Position numbers and translations under genes: made by a program. Below the pieces are notes generated by a model. The model did not search any database and was not told the origin of the DNA. It saw only the letters and a list, made by a program, of their open reading frames with translations. From Adineta ricciae (lineage: Eukaryota; Rotifera; Eurotatoria; Adinetida; Adinetidae), in the NCBI GenBank assembly GCA_905250025.1, contig CAJNOJ010000002.1, forward strand, positions 1,459,849 through 1,523,848: a stretch of DNA of 64,000 bases. Reading direction: 5' to 3'. This document shows, one piece after another, positions 14,301-26,640 of the stretch. Every line of letters begins with the position of its first letter. Position 1 is the stretch's first letter.

Positions 14301-15665
14301 TCGCTGTCTGAAGAAATGAGCACAATTGAACCCGCAATTTCTGCAAGGAAACTCGTTTGCATGTATCAAGCGGAACAGTAGCTAGAATGGCTTTTATAGA
14401 TCATGAAATTCGACTAAAGAAATCATTTTTTCCTCCTTTCGGTTCACGTTGATTTAATGAGTCTCAGATGTCACCAGTTAGCTCTGCTTAGAAAACGTAG
14501 AATATCCACAAAACGATCATGTTTTTGTGCATCAGATCACTATCTTATTGATGAATGAAATATTGTCATATTTTTCGAATCTATGATGACATATGATTAA
14601 CAGCAATTGTTCTTTACGTCATAAAAGCAATTAGCTTGGTACAATTTTCATAGGAACATGTCTGACGCATGTTACAATGTAAAGTTTCTTAGGATAAAAA
14701 CCAAATAAGTTGTTTCGTTGATTGAAGATTTCAGATCGATTCCCGTTTGAACTAACTTGCTATCGTACATGGCTATGAGCGTGTTTCTTGATCTTTTCCT
14801 CTTTGGCAACGTTGAATACAAGAGTGAAGTTTTTGTGCGAGCGAGATTTTTGTTGATTTTATATCAGGTACAAAAGAAAATAGAAAATTGTCTATTTTTC
14901 GGTATAATCAGTGAATAATAAAAAAACACCGGTGTATATTGTTGACGTCGGTAGGCAAAATCGTCACCACGCTCAATTTCTTTTATTTTCGGTAAAAAAT
15001 TGAAAAATACGGAACAAAATTTTAAATTGTATAGCACCTATGTAAACAGGCAATTGATACCTGAGTGAATATCAAATGTTTCGTATTCCCGTCTACATAT
15101 GTTAAAAAAAAGCATGCTTCAGTGACTCGCAATTAATTTGGTATGAAATAGAAAAAACCTCGGCAAGTTGGCTGGTGTCATGGTTATTGCATATTCCTTC
15201 TAATTGTGCTCAACGAATAAACTAAAAAGATTTTGTTCTTCCATTAGATATGTTAACATATCGTGTTTATGATGAAACCTAGACAACATCATACCGTGTC
15301 TAAATTTTTTCGTATTATATACCGATACGTTTCATCAATTTAGCGGTAAAAGAATAAGAATGATATGAAAAAAGCAGACTGTATGATTGTATATTTTTCA
15401 TTCATTCGTTTTCTTGTATATCCTGCGTCGTATTGAATATTGATGCTGACGCTTTTTGCATTACTCATTTTAGTATAGATATACTTGTCTTTTCTGATAT
15501 TCTTTCTTTTCCCTTTTTTTTTCTTTTATTTCTCACGTTTTGATTATCAGCTCCTGACTGTAAACAACACGACTCGTAGGTTGTTATTTGTATTTGTCGC
15601 CAATTCATCATCAAATCAATGTCGAATTGTATGAGAGAAAAGAAAACGTCGAGTCAATAACGCAA
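11382..15665. other. 4.3-kb region without convincing genes
   Basis: It lies between the kinase gene and the PNT gene, which diverge, so it should contain both promoters. A (TA)n run occurs near 11630-11655 and a TGACGTCA (CRE-like) octamer at 13509-13516. A 148-codon open frame (12270-12716, +) and a 96-codon frame (13273-13563, -) have no recognisable domain, and I do not call them genes. A probable 5' UTR splice acceptor precedes the PNT start (near 15550). Confidence 0.45.
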
Positions 15666-17056
15666 ATGAAAACAACCACATCTACTACCGATGCTACAGC
15701 CATGGGCAATGGTAATAAGAAAGGTATAGCAAATTCGTTATCCGTTGGTGATATCGACAAGAACGCGTCGAAATCTGTCGACAGAAAAGATGTGAATAAG
15801 TGGTCATCAATCGAAGTTCAACATTGGATAAAGGACCAATGTAAAAAGTTTGAACTGCGAAAAGCTACAGCTGAAAAGTTCGAAATGAATGGTAAGATTG
15901 ATATAAATAATAATTATATCATTAGGCTCTCGTTTTCCTTTTGTGATTTTGTGTTTAAGGGCAAGCGTTAGCATTGTTGACTAAACATGACTTTCTTAGA
16001 CGTTCGCCAGATGGAGGAGAAATACTTTACTATGCATTACAGAAATTAATCAGTATGTAATTTATACTTTTATTTGAAAAAGAACCTAATCTTTCTTATA
16101 TTCTAGATCCACACAAGGCTGATGCAGCACGACACGATCAAAACGGGCGTAAAAGCGGACTGCAGAGTCCTCAAATAGTGGAACTTAATCCTGATGACGA
16201 TGATTCATGTAATACCGCAGATCCATCGTCGCCAAAACCGATTATTGAAGAACCAGATGATCCACCAAAAATCCACAGATCCCAATCTGAGACTAATCAT
16301 AATCAATCGCATTCTCATCATTTTCATCCGCATGCTTCGCAATTCTTTTTTAATCAAAATTTTGTTCCGCCAACTGTATTAACAATGCCAGCCGGTTCTG
16401 CTGCTTCTTTTTTCCATCAACATCACTATCAACAACAACGACGACGACAGGGAATTCCGGAAGAATTCATCCGTGCTCAACATCCGCATACGCATGCAGG
16501 ACCTGCATTTTTTCCACATGGGTTTCAAAGCTATCATCCAATGATGTCTGCGCAAGGAATTCTAATCGAAATGTTGGACGACGTCGATCCTGCTAGTTTC
16601 AGTCCGGATGGAGTTAATGCCACTAATGGAGACACTTCAGAAAACTATTTTATGGTAACAATGAATGGACAACGATTTGTTCTAAACGAAACACAAGTTA
16701 GGCAGTTGGTCACTGAAGTTCATCAACACCAAGCGTATCAAGAGACTTTACAGCAACAGCAACAGTTTCATCAACAACAACAGTTTTTCCAACAGCAACA
16801 ACAATTTCAACAACAGCAGCAGCAACAATTTCAGCAGCAGCAACAATTTCAGCAACAACAACAATTCCAACAACAGCCTCCTCCTCCTCCTCCTCCTCCT
16901 CCACAACCACGACCAACATTTCATCAGCAACAGCAACCTCCGCCAGACGCGCGACCAACGTTTCAGCAACGGCCGCCGCCACCACGAAATGCATTTCCTA
17001 ATATACCACGTCCACAAGCACCAACTCAGCCTCCACCACCTCAGCAACGCTTCTAA
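15666..17056 (+). CDS. PNT (Pointed/SAM) domain protein lacking an ETS domain
   Basis: Exons 15666-15891, 15960-16052 and 16107-17056 encode 422 aa. Residues about 37-106 form a PNT domain like that of TEL/ETV6 and Yan: KWSSIEVQHWI, FEMNGQALALLTKHDF, then RSPDGGEILYYALQKLI. The rest is disordered: acidic, His-rich, then a long Gln-rich stretch (about 16740-16890) and a Pro run (about 16878-16905). No ETS DNA-binding domain is encoded before the stop or visible downstream. PNT domains of this type polymerise or pair with ETS partners. A PNT-only protein could act as a modulator, as Drosophila Mae/Edl does; that role is inferred. The start is the first ATG in the open frame; a 5' UTR intron probably precedes it. 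Confidence 0.78.
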
Positions 17057-17271
17057 AGAAAAACAGTCTTTCTCTTACTACGTCCAGTCAAAAGACAATT
17101 TCTGTTATGAATTATTACATGTGTAGGCTTTCTTTTTCTTCTCTTGCAGCAAATTGATTCTAATGATTAAAAATATGCAAATTTCGTCTCATATGAAAAC
17201 AAGATTAATTCCGTTTGTATTTTTCGCATTCCATTTTCGTTTTTCTCTTTTGTTACAAACAATCGAAAAGT

Positions 17272-18495
17272 ATGGACGATGTTGTTGTCGATCCCAATGA
17301 TCTCCTAAAACAGTAAGTCGATTGAAAATTTTTCACCAACGGTGCTGTTTCTACTGACACTGTCCAAGGTTCGAAAAAAGAATATTCTTTTTCTCGTAGA
17401 AATTTTAATGAATCAAAGCTATCGAGATTTTTACATTCACCAATATCGTACAAAGTAATGAATATGTAAAAAAAAAACAAAATAATGCACCGAAAGAAAA
17501 AGGTTACCACAAAAGAAGGCAAAGAGTATACTGGACGATTTTCGCTATCAATTGATGTATTACTTTTGTCCCCATCGTATGACATCATGATTGCAATGGT
17601 TTATAAATTAGATAAAACATCTACATACAATCATTTTAGCCATTGAACAGACAAAAGAAACGACCGCTCAGTATTAAATCACCACGAATGAACGATTTGA
17701 TTGTAGGGCAACGTGCAGATGTGAACAAGCGTGCTGCTTGACTATGTGACAATCATAGTCTATGTCCTTTTTGCAACTAGTTTTTTTCTTCCGAGATAAT
17801 TCAACTGAGTATAACTGTACTTAAATGACTTCATGGAAGAACAGCAATGTGACTTATGGTTTTTTTTTAGATTTGATCCTGTATCACGCACTCAACGTTC
17901 GCTGTTTGCTGAATTTGAACGGCAACGTTGCCGTCTGGTTCATCTTCTACGTTGGTATGATCATCAGCAAACAGCTCGTGGAACAGAACTACGCCGTCAA
18001 TTCGAATACTTGCATAAAGAAACTCGACGACAAATCTATCAACGATCAAAAATGACAATTAAAGAACGTGCTCGTTTAAAACATCTGCTCGACCAAGATG
18101 AAAATGCTTTACCTTCAATACATCGTTCACAAACTCAATTTCAATCAAAAAATCCTCTTGATGAAAGAAAACGACATGTCTACGGCTGTCTATTACCACA
18201 ATTCAAAGCTCCGCTCGAGAAAAGTTTTGATCATTGGCTGCAGCATTCTCTTCTCGATCAGTCCGAATATGAAAAACGTCTTGAACGTCAACGAAAGCTA
18301 ATCAGCAAATACGCTCAGTCCCCTCTTGAACAGCGAAACCGTATGAATTCCATTCTTGGTAAGTGCTTAGATCAACTAGTCGAATGTGACAGTGATGGTT
18401 ACGATCATTTTCTTCGAACAAGTGAACCAAACCGTAATGCACAAATACTTGCACAACAAAACAATAAAGAAAAAACAGAAAACCCATTTCCATAA
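17272..18495 (+). CDS. Hypothetical charged helical protein
   Basis: Not recognised. A 41-nt first exon (17272-17312, starting MDDVVVDPND) and a large second exon (17871-18495) join in phase 2 across a 558-bp intron to give 221 aa. The protein is rich in Arg, Gln, Leu and Glu and predicted by eye to be helical, with no signal peptide or membrane segment. The intron contains a short stretch (about 17640-17700) bounded by splice-like sites, but its phase does not fit, so I left it out. The first exon is the least certain part. Confidence 0.6.
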
Positions 18496-18591
18496 AACAA
18501 TGAATAGATAAATAGACTAAATCTAACTTTCACAAAAAAGATTATACATACAGATATATGAGTATGTATGTCGAAACGACTTCAATCGATT

Positions 18592-20179
18592 CTAATAAGA
18601 TGAACCATAGGCAGCATTGTCATGCTGATGAATCGATGCTGTTTGACTTTCTTCAAGCTCATTAGCTTTCTTCTTGTTTAATATTAATATCGTTGATCCG
18701 AATGAAATAAAACTAACGAAAAGGAAAAATATCGACGTTGGAATGATAGATTTATAGCTTCCAGTCATATCAAGAAGTAGACCTAGAAAAAAAACACATC
18801 CGCCGTTATTCATCTTCATATCATTTCATATTGCTTACCTCCAATGACAGGACCAACGGTTGTTCCAAGACTTGTAACAATCACGTGATAAACGTAACCT
18901 TGTTCAGTACGATCTTCTTCGAAAATGCGATTCGAAACTGTATATTGCAACGCTGTTACAACCGCTGAAGTGAAACTGAACACTGAAACGATAAATTCCC
19001 ATGACATTTATTCAATGAATTTTGTAACATATCAATTCGTCACTTACAGATGATCGGAAAAATTGCCAATGCATTTAAACTCGTATAGAGCAAACTGAAT
19101 GTTAATGTCAAAACAATTAAACCTGTAAAAACACTTGCTGGAAATAAGTAGATAATGTCAATTGGATAAAAGCGAATTAAAAACGGAATCGATAGACGAA
19201 ACACAGCATCAAATAAACCATGTAAACGAAACCAAAGATCTGCTCGTACAGGTGATATGAGTAAGTATTCCAAATGACTATGCTAAAAAGAGCACAAATG
19301 ACTTAGTAAACTATTTGGTGTCTTGGAAACAAATATAGAAGTTATAATTATAACAAACGCGTCTATTTTTCTCAAAGTCAAACATACCAAATGAAGGAGA
19401 AAATTATTCACGGCACACATCGCAGTAAAGATGCCCATCATCCAATAAATGATTGGTTTAGAATAGTAAATTTTCTTGTTAGTGCCCGGAATCAACGGCG
19501 CTGTTGGATATTGATACTCCTGTGATGAGTTCAATAGACCTTTTGTCGTGAATAGTGGGCCAAGTACGCATGCCACCAATAGTTCAATTAGTGCTACGCG
19601 TCTTTTCATTGATTGCCAACCGTGTTCTTCGATTTCAGAGAACATGTATGCACTCATGATATGATAACCAATTGGAAAGCCGGTGGAGATAATGCACATT
19701 ACGAGGACATGTTTTGGATGTTGACCCACTGGAAAATATAGACCGCAAACCAATGTTCCAAGAATGAAGATGGCGGCATTGGCGAATCCGTACGGAAATG
19801 AATAAGTCAACAACAACCAATGAAGATTTTGTACCATGGATGAGAAGAATAAAGAGAGAATACAGATAATCAGAGAGGCAATAAACGATAGTTGATAGCC
19901 AAATCGATGACTGCAAAGAAGTATGATCGGTGCAAATATTCCACCAAAACTCTGTCCAATACTTCCAATCCAACCTAAATCGCAAAATAAGATCGATATT
20001 CTTGTTGAATTTTTCTCAAATCACATACTCATTTCAGTGTCTGATAAGGTCGAATTTTGTTTTTTAAACTCCACGATAACTGTTCCATAACTCCAACAGA
20101 ATCCGATAAATATAATACGACTGAGAAATGTTATCAGGACAATTAGTACGCCATAGTGATGTTGAAGTGAATCAAGATT
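18592..20179 (-). CDS. SLC16-like (monocarboxylate transporter family) membrane transporter
   Basis: Five exons on the minus strand (20029-20179, 19388-19974, 19048-19282, 18839-18982, 18592-18782) join in phase to 435 residues; the initiator exon was not found. It is a hydrophobic major-facilitator protein with about 12 membrane segments. The sequence SWIGSIGQSFGG after TM1 fits the SLC16 pattern, and the C-terminal GPVIGGLLLDMTGSY closely follows the SLC16 G-P-x-x-G-x-x-x-D-x-T-G-S-Y signature in the second half. The family moves monocarboxylates, thyroid hormone or aromatic amino acids across membranes; the substrate here is unknown. The tail is short and charged. FLVCR-like transporters are a weaker alternative. 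Confidence 0.78.
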
Positions 20180-21824
20180 CTAAATATTTAGAAATAATGA
20201 AAACAACACATGAAATTTACATGGCAGCAAAGATAAGAATGTTATTAGTTTTATTGTCATTATTAAATATGATGGATTTGTTTGGCATCTGTCACTTTTA
20301 TTTTGTTCTAGTGCGATAAGCAGTTTTCAAAACTAAGTTCTCATTCAAATTTGTCAATAAATTACCATAGAAAATATGTCACCAAAGTCGTTTCACTCAA
20401 TCTCGAATTCAATGATGCATTCATAATTCTCATCTAGTCATAGAAGAAACTTTTTGGTTCTACTGTCAATCGACTTATTCGATTGAGAATTTGCTTTATT
20501 TTCTTGCCCTGAATTCTACACCTTTGGAAAGAAATATGATACTAACCATTTTTTGCCTGTGTGTGTCTTCTGATTTTCAGTTAGATGCTTGCGTCTGTTT
20601 AACTTGAGCACATAATAGTAACATAGAACAGAAGAAGAAATGTTTTTCGCATACTAATATATATATAGCCTCAGATGTTGTCCTTTCTTCGATCGTGCGT
20701 CGTCGGAGAATGAGCGCGAGAAAAAAAAGGAAGGGAGAGGGAAAATGTAGAGAGAATATGTAGGCGGTTCGCTATTTCTATTCTCTCCAAACGTTGTTAA
20801 CACTAAAGAAAAGCTGGTCTACTTGTTACGATTCGTGCTGGAAACACTCGATCTTACTGTAAATGACGTTGACATCTTTTTCTTCTCATGCTGTTCCACG
20901 TACAGCGAACGAAGGATATGAGATAAAAAGGACGTCCGTTTATCTCTTAATTGATATTTTTTTTCCAATCCCGAACGGTGAACATGAAGATGATGACTGA
21001 GTTCTCATACACTGACAAAGAAGATCATTAATACCAACTCCTTTTTGACCTTTCTCGCACTCTTATTAACTCCTTGTTATTTTTCTCGTTGTTTCTCCAC
21101 TTTATACACGTTCGGAGAGTGTTGAAAACCATAGTAATGTTTGTGTGCGTGAATAGACTGTTAATTATTAATCAGAATTTTCTTCCTAAATATGTTCTCG
21201 CCTGAGAAAATGATTCGACTAACATTTTAATAATTAAGATTTCGATGCTTGTCGGATCTTTTCTAATCAATATCTCGTTCTAACCGAAGATCTGTTCAGT
21301 TAATGGCAATGTTAATTCTTTGTTCGTTCTATTTTGTTATTAGAACATTCACTGATTAAGACTCTTGACTAACTGATCGAATTATCAATGCAAAAAATAT
21401 TTGTATGTTGAGAACAAGTGTACTTGTTCAATTTTATCAGCGAATAGCATTGATATCAATTTCAAAGATGCAAATACGTTACATTGCTTTCGTACATTAA
21501 AAAATCTAATCACGATTGCGATCTTTATTGATCGAGGGCATACATTGTAATATATTTTTTATGAAAATCTAATCTCTTTGGTTCATTGTTTTCTCAATAG
21601 ATAGAACATCATCGAAGTAATATAAGCCATTGCCTGACAGGCTCAACTTCGAACTATCTGTCTGCGACCAAGATAATTAGAACGAACGTTTTTTTGTGTT
21701 TTGCAATAATTATGACAAACTAGTTCTTCTGTTGTTTCTGAATTTAAAGAAAGATTAATGATATTAAGCACGTAAGAGCAAAAATAGAGTCATATGAAAG
21801 CATAAAGTTAGCTTTGAAGTAGGT
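20180..21824. other. Intergenic, 1.6 kb
   Basis: It should include the 5' end of the SLC16-like gene; a short Met-initiated frame near 20240-20310 (minus) does not match the phase of the next exon, so the true first exon is unresolved. The rest is AT-rich with no coding signal seen. Confidence 0.45.
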
Positions 21825-21962
21825 TCATCGGCATTTTTGAATATGTGCTTGGTAATTTTGATTAGTAATAGGCTGGCGGCACTTTGGACAAGTTTGACAG
21901 CATGGCATAAAATGTCGGACACCAGGATTTTGATGACATCCGCAAGTGCATACGTCTTCCAT
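21825..21962 (-). CDS. Small cysteine-rich protein (45 aa), putative zinc-binding microprotein
   Basis: A single open frame starting MEDVCTCGCHQNPG and ending at TGA (21825-21827). It has eight Cys and three His in 45 residues, in pairs such as CTCGC, CCQTC and CPKC followed by a final HIQKC. This composition is far from chance in AT-rich DNA and resembles a treble-clef or zinc-ribbon-like metal site. It has no membrane segment or signal peptide. It stands alone in a gene-poor stretch next to degenerate DNA, so it may be a real microgene, one exon of a larger gene, or a relic. The family is not recognised. Confidence 0.45.
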   Translation of the reverse strand: MEDVCTCGCHQNPGVRHFMPCCQTCPKCRQPITNQNYQAHIQKCR

Positions 21963-22240
21963 ATTTACTAAATCGTTCGAAAATGATCTTGCTCACACGA
22001 ATACAACTGTCTTCGCACAAAGGTTACGCTCGACTTATTCGAGAATAAACCAACCGAAGCTACTTGCTAATCATATATAATCAAAAATCGTTATATCGGA
22101 ACAACGTACGAAACGTTTGGGATATATGCAACGACATATACAATACAAAACGAATTCAGTGCATCTGACTAATTTTTCGATCTTTTCTTGTTCTGTCTTC
22201 TTAACATACGTAATATCCATCGGCGGGCCGGCAAAAAAAT
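21963..22240. other. Short intergenic AT-rich stretch
   Basis: Nothing recognisable between the microprotein ORF and the GC-rich block. Confidence 0.4.
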
Positions 22241-22327
22241 TTCAGGGGGGGGGGGGGGGGGGCGCTGCCCCCCCCCCGCGCCGCGCGCCGTGAGAGCGCG
22301 ACGGCGGCAAGGGCGTCGCGGCGCTTT
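22221..22327. repeat. GC-rich low-complexity block with homopolymers and an N
   Basis: A run of about 18 G is followed by a short GC segment and about 10 C. Some 60 bases built almost only of CG-rich words (gcgcgccg, gacggcggc) come next, ending at an ambiguous base at 22327. The flanks are about 35% GC. A poly-G/poly-C junction of this kind is often a sequencing or assembly artefact; a real G/C inverted repeat is possible. Confidence 0.7.
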
Positions 22328-23269
22328 NAGCCATTTTCATTTTTTCAACATAATACCCTGACTGACGTCTCTATGATAATCCAAAGTTGTAATCTGATGA
22401 CTATTCAGCGTAGTTGCCAAAACCTGGTTGGATCTTAAAGTCGAATCGATAAATATGATTTGACAATAAACTTCAAATAGTCTGCCACTTTTCAGCTGAT
22501 TTTTATGCAAAAGTCAACCTGGGTGCTTACCAGAAAATCATAAGCAGACCTAAATTCGTTCTCTAGATCATCAATATCAAAACAAATATCTGAAAACCAT
22601 TCGGTAGCGTCGGTGTTTGCTAATGATGAGATCGCTGGTTGCCAAAGGTGGTCAGGTTGATAGGAACGGTGAAATAGATTCTACCTTACACTACATGACT
22701 AAACGTTTTCAAGATCAGAAGAAGTTTACGAAAAAGAAACAAATCTATTTTGGGCATCGAACCGGACAAGGATTAAAACTTTGTTTGATCTATCTGAAAA
22801 TATTTTCAAAAATGGGAAAAACTAAGGAAACGTCTTAGAAGTGGGAGAAAATCTCATCATTAATATAAGTTTGCAAGCAAAATACTTCGTTTATTTCGTG
22901 GAATCGAGCTTTTCTTTTACGTTATTGTCATAGAGGGATGTGAAATATATAAGAGAGGATGAAAAATTAAAGGTAAATCAGTTTATATTTGGCTTGTTTC
23001 AAAAAATAGATAGGGCCATATAAATCAATTATAGATGTGCATAGGGAGATCTTGTTCGTTGTTGATATCTATTTCAGTTGGAATGAATTGTAGATTATTT
23101 AAATTTTCAATCGGACGTGTCATCGGCCCTGAATGTCGTCGCCTAAGTACAATGGGTAAAACGCTTCATTGTTTTCAGAGTTTAAGTAACATAGTTCATC
23201 TTCATCTGCCCATGTATAAGCGATACTCGATGAATTCAGTTCGCACATTATCGGAGATCGATATTCTGT
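22328..23269. other. Region downstream of the broken exchanger
   Basis: No gene is recognised. Short open frames (22617-22838, +; 23035-23445, +) have no family features, and the second overlaps the exchanger relic antisense. It may contain further decayed 3' sequence of that relic. Confidence 0.4.
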
Positions 23270-25110
23270 TCATTGATCATTGCTTGAATAACAAGAAATT
23301 GTTCCTGATAAGAGAAGTAGTCGTTGATTTGGTTGAAGTTCAATCGTTAGATTCGATTGATTTTTGTAAAATATCGCTTTCTCATTTAGGAAAGCTTTCA
23401 GTTGTGGACGAGTTAGATGTACTAAACTTTGATAGTTATTTGTAATCACATGTACTGCTAGTTCATTATAGATCGAACGAGATATTTTCTCATCAGATAA
23501 TAAACTACGCAACACAGCTGCGTCAATCAAAAATGTTTCCACGAGTCCACAACTTGCATAATAAGTTCCATTCGATGAGGATTTGTTATGAAAAAAAGGC
23601 ATCAGCTTCGATGATACTTCCACATTTATAATAAGTAGTTGATGTACCATTTTTATGTTGAACAAGACCACGAATAATTAGATAAGCATTTGTGACTCTT
23701 TGATTTCCTTCTTTTGATTTGTAAACACTCGGATCTTTCCATATTCGAGCTTGAATAATTTGTTCTCAATCAATTTCAGTATGTGTGAGTATTCATTATC
23801 TGCAAGAATTCCTGTTTCATACAACTGAATAATCGCAATTGATCCATATTTTAGAAGTATTTAAGCACATCGCCGTGTCATTTGAACAATCCAACATAAT
23901 CGATAGGATTGTTTCAAGTCCAAGAGAATATACATGGCATTGATTTGATACGTCTTGGCTTCATCACAGATTTCATCCATGATTCGTTCGTTCAAATTAC
24001 CCAGTTCGGGGAATTGTAAACCAATATTATCAAGTCGAGTTTTAGTAGAATGAAAACCTAAAGTACACAACAATTCTTCAGATACTTTAGAAAACATTTC
24101 AACTTACTCAAAGTCAATTCGATCGTTTGGAAAATATGATCGAAGAATAATCCGTCCGCCCATAGCTTGTTCGACCGATCTGATGAAAATGTTGAGTGTT
24201 TTTCGGCGAATCATACCCATATACTATTGTTTCTCATAATCAATCGCCATCACCGTAAGAAAACGGATGATTAATTCGTTACGAATATTTTTATCATGTT
24301 GATAATCATCGATTATCGGTGGAACGAAGTTTTCCCTTCTTTCAACGATCGAGTTCATTTGTGAATCATGATCAAAAAGAGCATTCTGATGGAATGATTG
24401 TCGAGCAGATATTGAAGAAATTTCATCTGTTGTTCTTGACAATTGTTGATGATGATTAGTGTGATTTTCTTCATCTAATTCTTCCAATAGTTTAAGTATT
24501 CGGTTAAGTTCGTCCAGTCAACATCTGCAAACTTCCATTAATAATCAAAGTTAGTAAGACAAGCATTGAGATATGAAATAGAAAACGATGACGTGTGATT
24601 GTTTCGATTTCTGTATCAAGACTGGCAATTAATACTAAGATAAGCGACATGCTACCACGTAAACCATTCCATGATAAATGAACGCCTGAACACTTCATTA
24701 ATGGATATAATACTATAACTGTTACAAGGCGTCCTACATGGATCATAATATACAAAACAACGGAGAATCCGAAGTCTTTCGCAGAAATGTCGGTAGCAGT
24801 ACCGATGAATAATCCAGCGAGGATAATGCCAGTGATAGTAAAGATAAGAATATTGATGAAGTGAGTCGCAATTCTCCAAGTACTTGTCATGGCAGGTTGA
24901 ACACTGCTGCTAATACAGTACCTGTATTTGCTCATGTATAAGCCCATGCAAACAACAGCCGTGAATGGTAGTGGAACTTTATTTTTGAAAAATTTCGATA
25001 AATATGATTTTGTATATACATGAGGGCAAGACTGATAATGAGAGAAATAAGATAATTGTGCTTGATTTGGAGCCACTTTCGAAATGACTGACGACTGTAG
25101 AATTCAGTTA
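23270..25110 (-). pseudogene. Broken Na+/H+ exchanger (SLC9C/SOS1-like, CPA1 family) with cyclic-nucleotide-binding-like domain
   Basis: Read on the minus strand, pieces appear in the order expected of a long exchanger. First comes the second half of the membrane domain (24504-25076; several TM segments, and SWNGLRGSMSLILVLIASL, the family motif W-x-G-L-R-G). A cytosolic linker follows (24224-24487), and past its stop a stretch like QYMGMIRRKTLNIFIRSVEQ. Then come helical segments (23861-24097) and a CNBD-like part (23270-23700). The pieces lie in different frames. There is an in-frame TAG at 24224-24226, a frame change with probable deletion near 24490-24530, a stop near 23868 and a frameshift at a T7 run near 23590. 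The N-terminal half of the transporter is missing. The family regulates intracellular pH and Na+, in sperm for SLC9C. SLC9C versus SOS1-type is not resolved. Confidence 0.7.
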
Positions 25111-26640
25111 TTGAAGTAATCTAAAAGATGTAAATATAGTTGTCAAAATATTTTATGATACCTGTGTAGAGTATTTTCTTGAAAAGAAAAACGTTGATTT
25201 ATTATATGTTAAGACGTCAGTGATGTCGTGGAACACGTATGCAAAATAACGACGCGATCTTTCGTGTTTGTACTGTTTGAATGCATACTTATCTTTATGT
25301 TGTATCAACATATTTTTTGTCGCTCGGATCGGCGCATAGCATGAAATAAAATTGTGAAGGAAATTGTTGATAGGATACAGATAATCGCATCGATCTATGA
25401 GCGGCTAAGTACTCAGTTAGTCCAGTGGTTACCTTCAATTAGCCGTCGACTTCAAAGTAGCTTGTAGAGTATGGATTCCTAAATATTAGTTTGAGTTTAT
25501 ATAAAGAAAAATATGGAGAGATGTATTCGAAAACAAAATATAACGTTGATTACTATCGCAAATGATACATCCTGTGATTCTAACTGAATAGAAATATTTT
25601 TGTATAGATCTACATTTGCAACTCATCATTGTCGACAGGAGAATCAGCAAAAAATAATTCAATGCAAATAGAAATTACTCAGTAATGATATCTCGAAAAT
25701 ATCGACGGGAACGGCAAATCCGAATTCAATGCAATGAGAGTGTTTGATACAGTGTATCCATCGTTATCAAATTCATGCTTTCGCGTCGAAATTGACGGGA
25801 AAGAAAAGTATATTCATAAGCAAACAGCCTGTTGGTTTTTTACGGATTACAAACCACAATTATCAGCTGATCGATCAAAACGAGTTATGCAAAGCAGTGA
25901 ATAGGTGAATGGAAGCTTGAATGTAGTGGTGTTAATTTAACAAATAGATTAGAATTATTGTATTGCTTTTTTCTGTTAAAAAAATATAACTAAACTAATC
26001 AGCTCTATTGTTCCAGTTTTTTTACACTCATATCTCACTGTGATTGTCTAAACATCTGACGATAAAGAATTCTTTTTTCTTCAATATTTCATTGAAAACA
26101 GTGTCGAGTATTTTGTGGTTTTTGAGCTTTAGAAGATCATCACAAAACATGATAAATATTTGGAAGAATCAATACTTTAAAATCCTGGCAGTACCGTGAA
26201 AATACCAGGAGTACGGTGACAATCCAAAGAATACGAAAAAAATCCAAGAAATATTGAAAAACAAGTTTGAACATTTGCCTGTGTCTTCCAATGATAAATC
26301 GATTCTTTTCTCTCCTGTCAACGAAATGATTCCCTGTCGAATATTTTCATTGAGGAATATCCATTCGTCAAATCCCTTTCAAAATTATCGGAAGCCTGGC
26401 AAGATTATTCTAAGCGTACACTTAACGATTAATCTGGCATTTAAACGTCTAGCCGCTGCTATGTTGTGTCTGTTATTCCTTTCGCCTTTTATTAACTTTC
26501 AAACTGAATGATTGGGCTTTCTTGTATTGTCGCTTCGACTATCAAAAGAAGCTAGATAAGAAAGTCTTACTGTATGATTTGCTTCGAAACGAACGTCTTT
26601 CATAGTGCTGCATGTGTTCAGAATACTGTATGTATACCCA
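25111..26640. other. Intergenic, 1.5 kb
   Basis: The missing N-terminal exons of the exchanger relic were looked for here on the minus strand and not found. A few short degenerate direct repeats (tacggtgacaatcc-like) occur near 26190-26240. Nothing else was recognised. Confidence 0.4.

Noticed and set aside
16710..17047. Leu- and Val-rich minus-strand open frames over the PNT gene
   Set aside because: They are antisense shadows of the Gln- and Pro-codon runs in the real gene.
17640..17700. Possible middle exon of the gene at 17272-18495
   Set aside because: Has an acceptor and donor-like ends, but its open frame does not fit the phase of the flanking exons.
23035..23445. 136-codon plus-strand frame
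   Set aside because: Antisense to the better supported CNBD-like part of the exchanger relic.
25380..25500. tRNA-like stretch (tccagtggtta)
   Set aside because: No cloverleaf with acceptor and T-arm pairing could be drawn.
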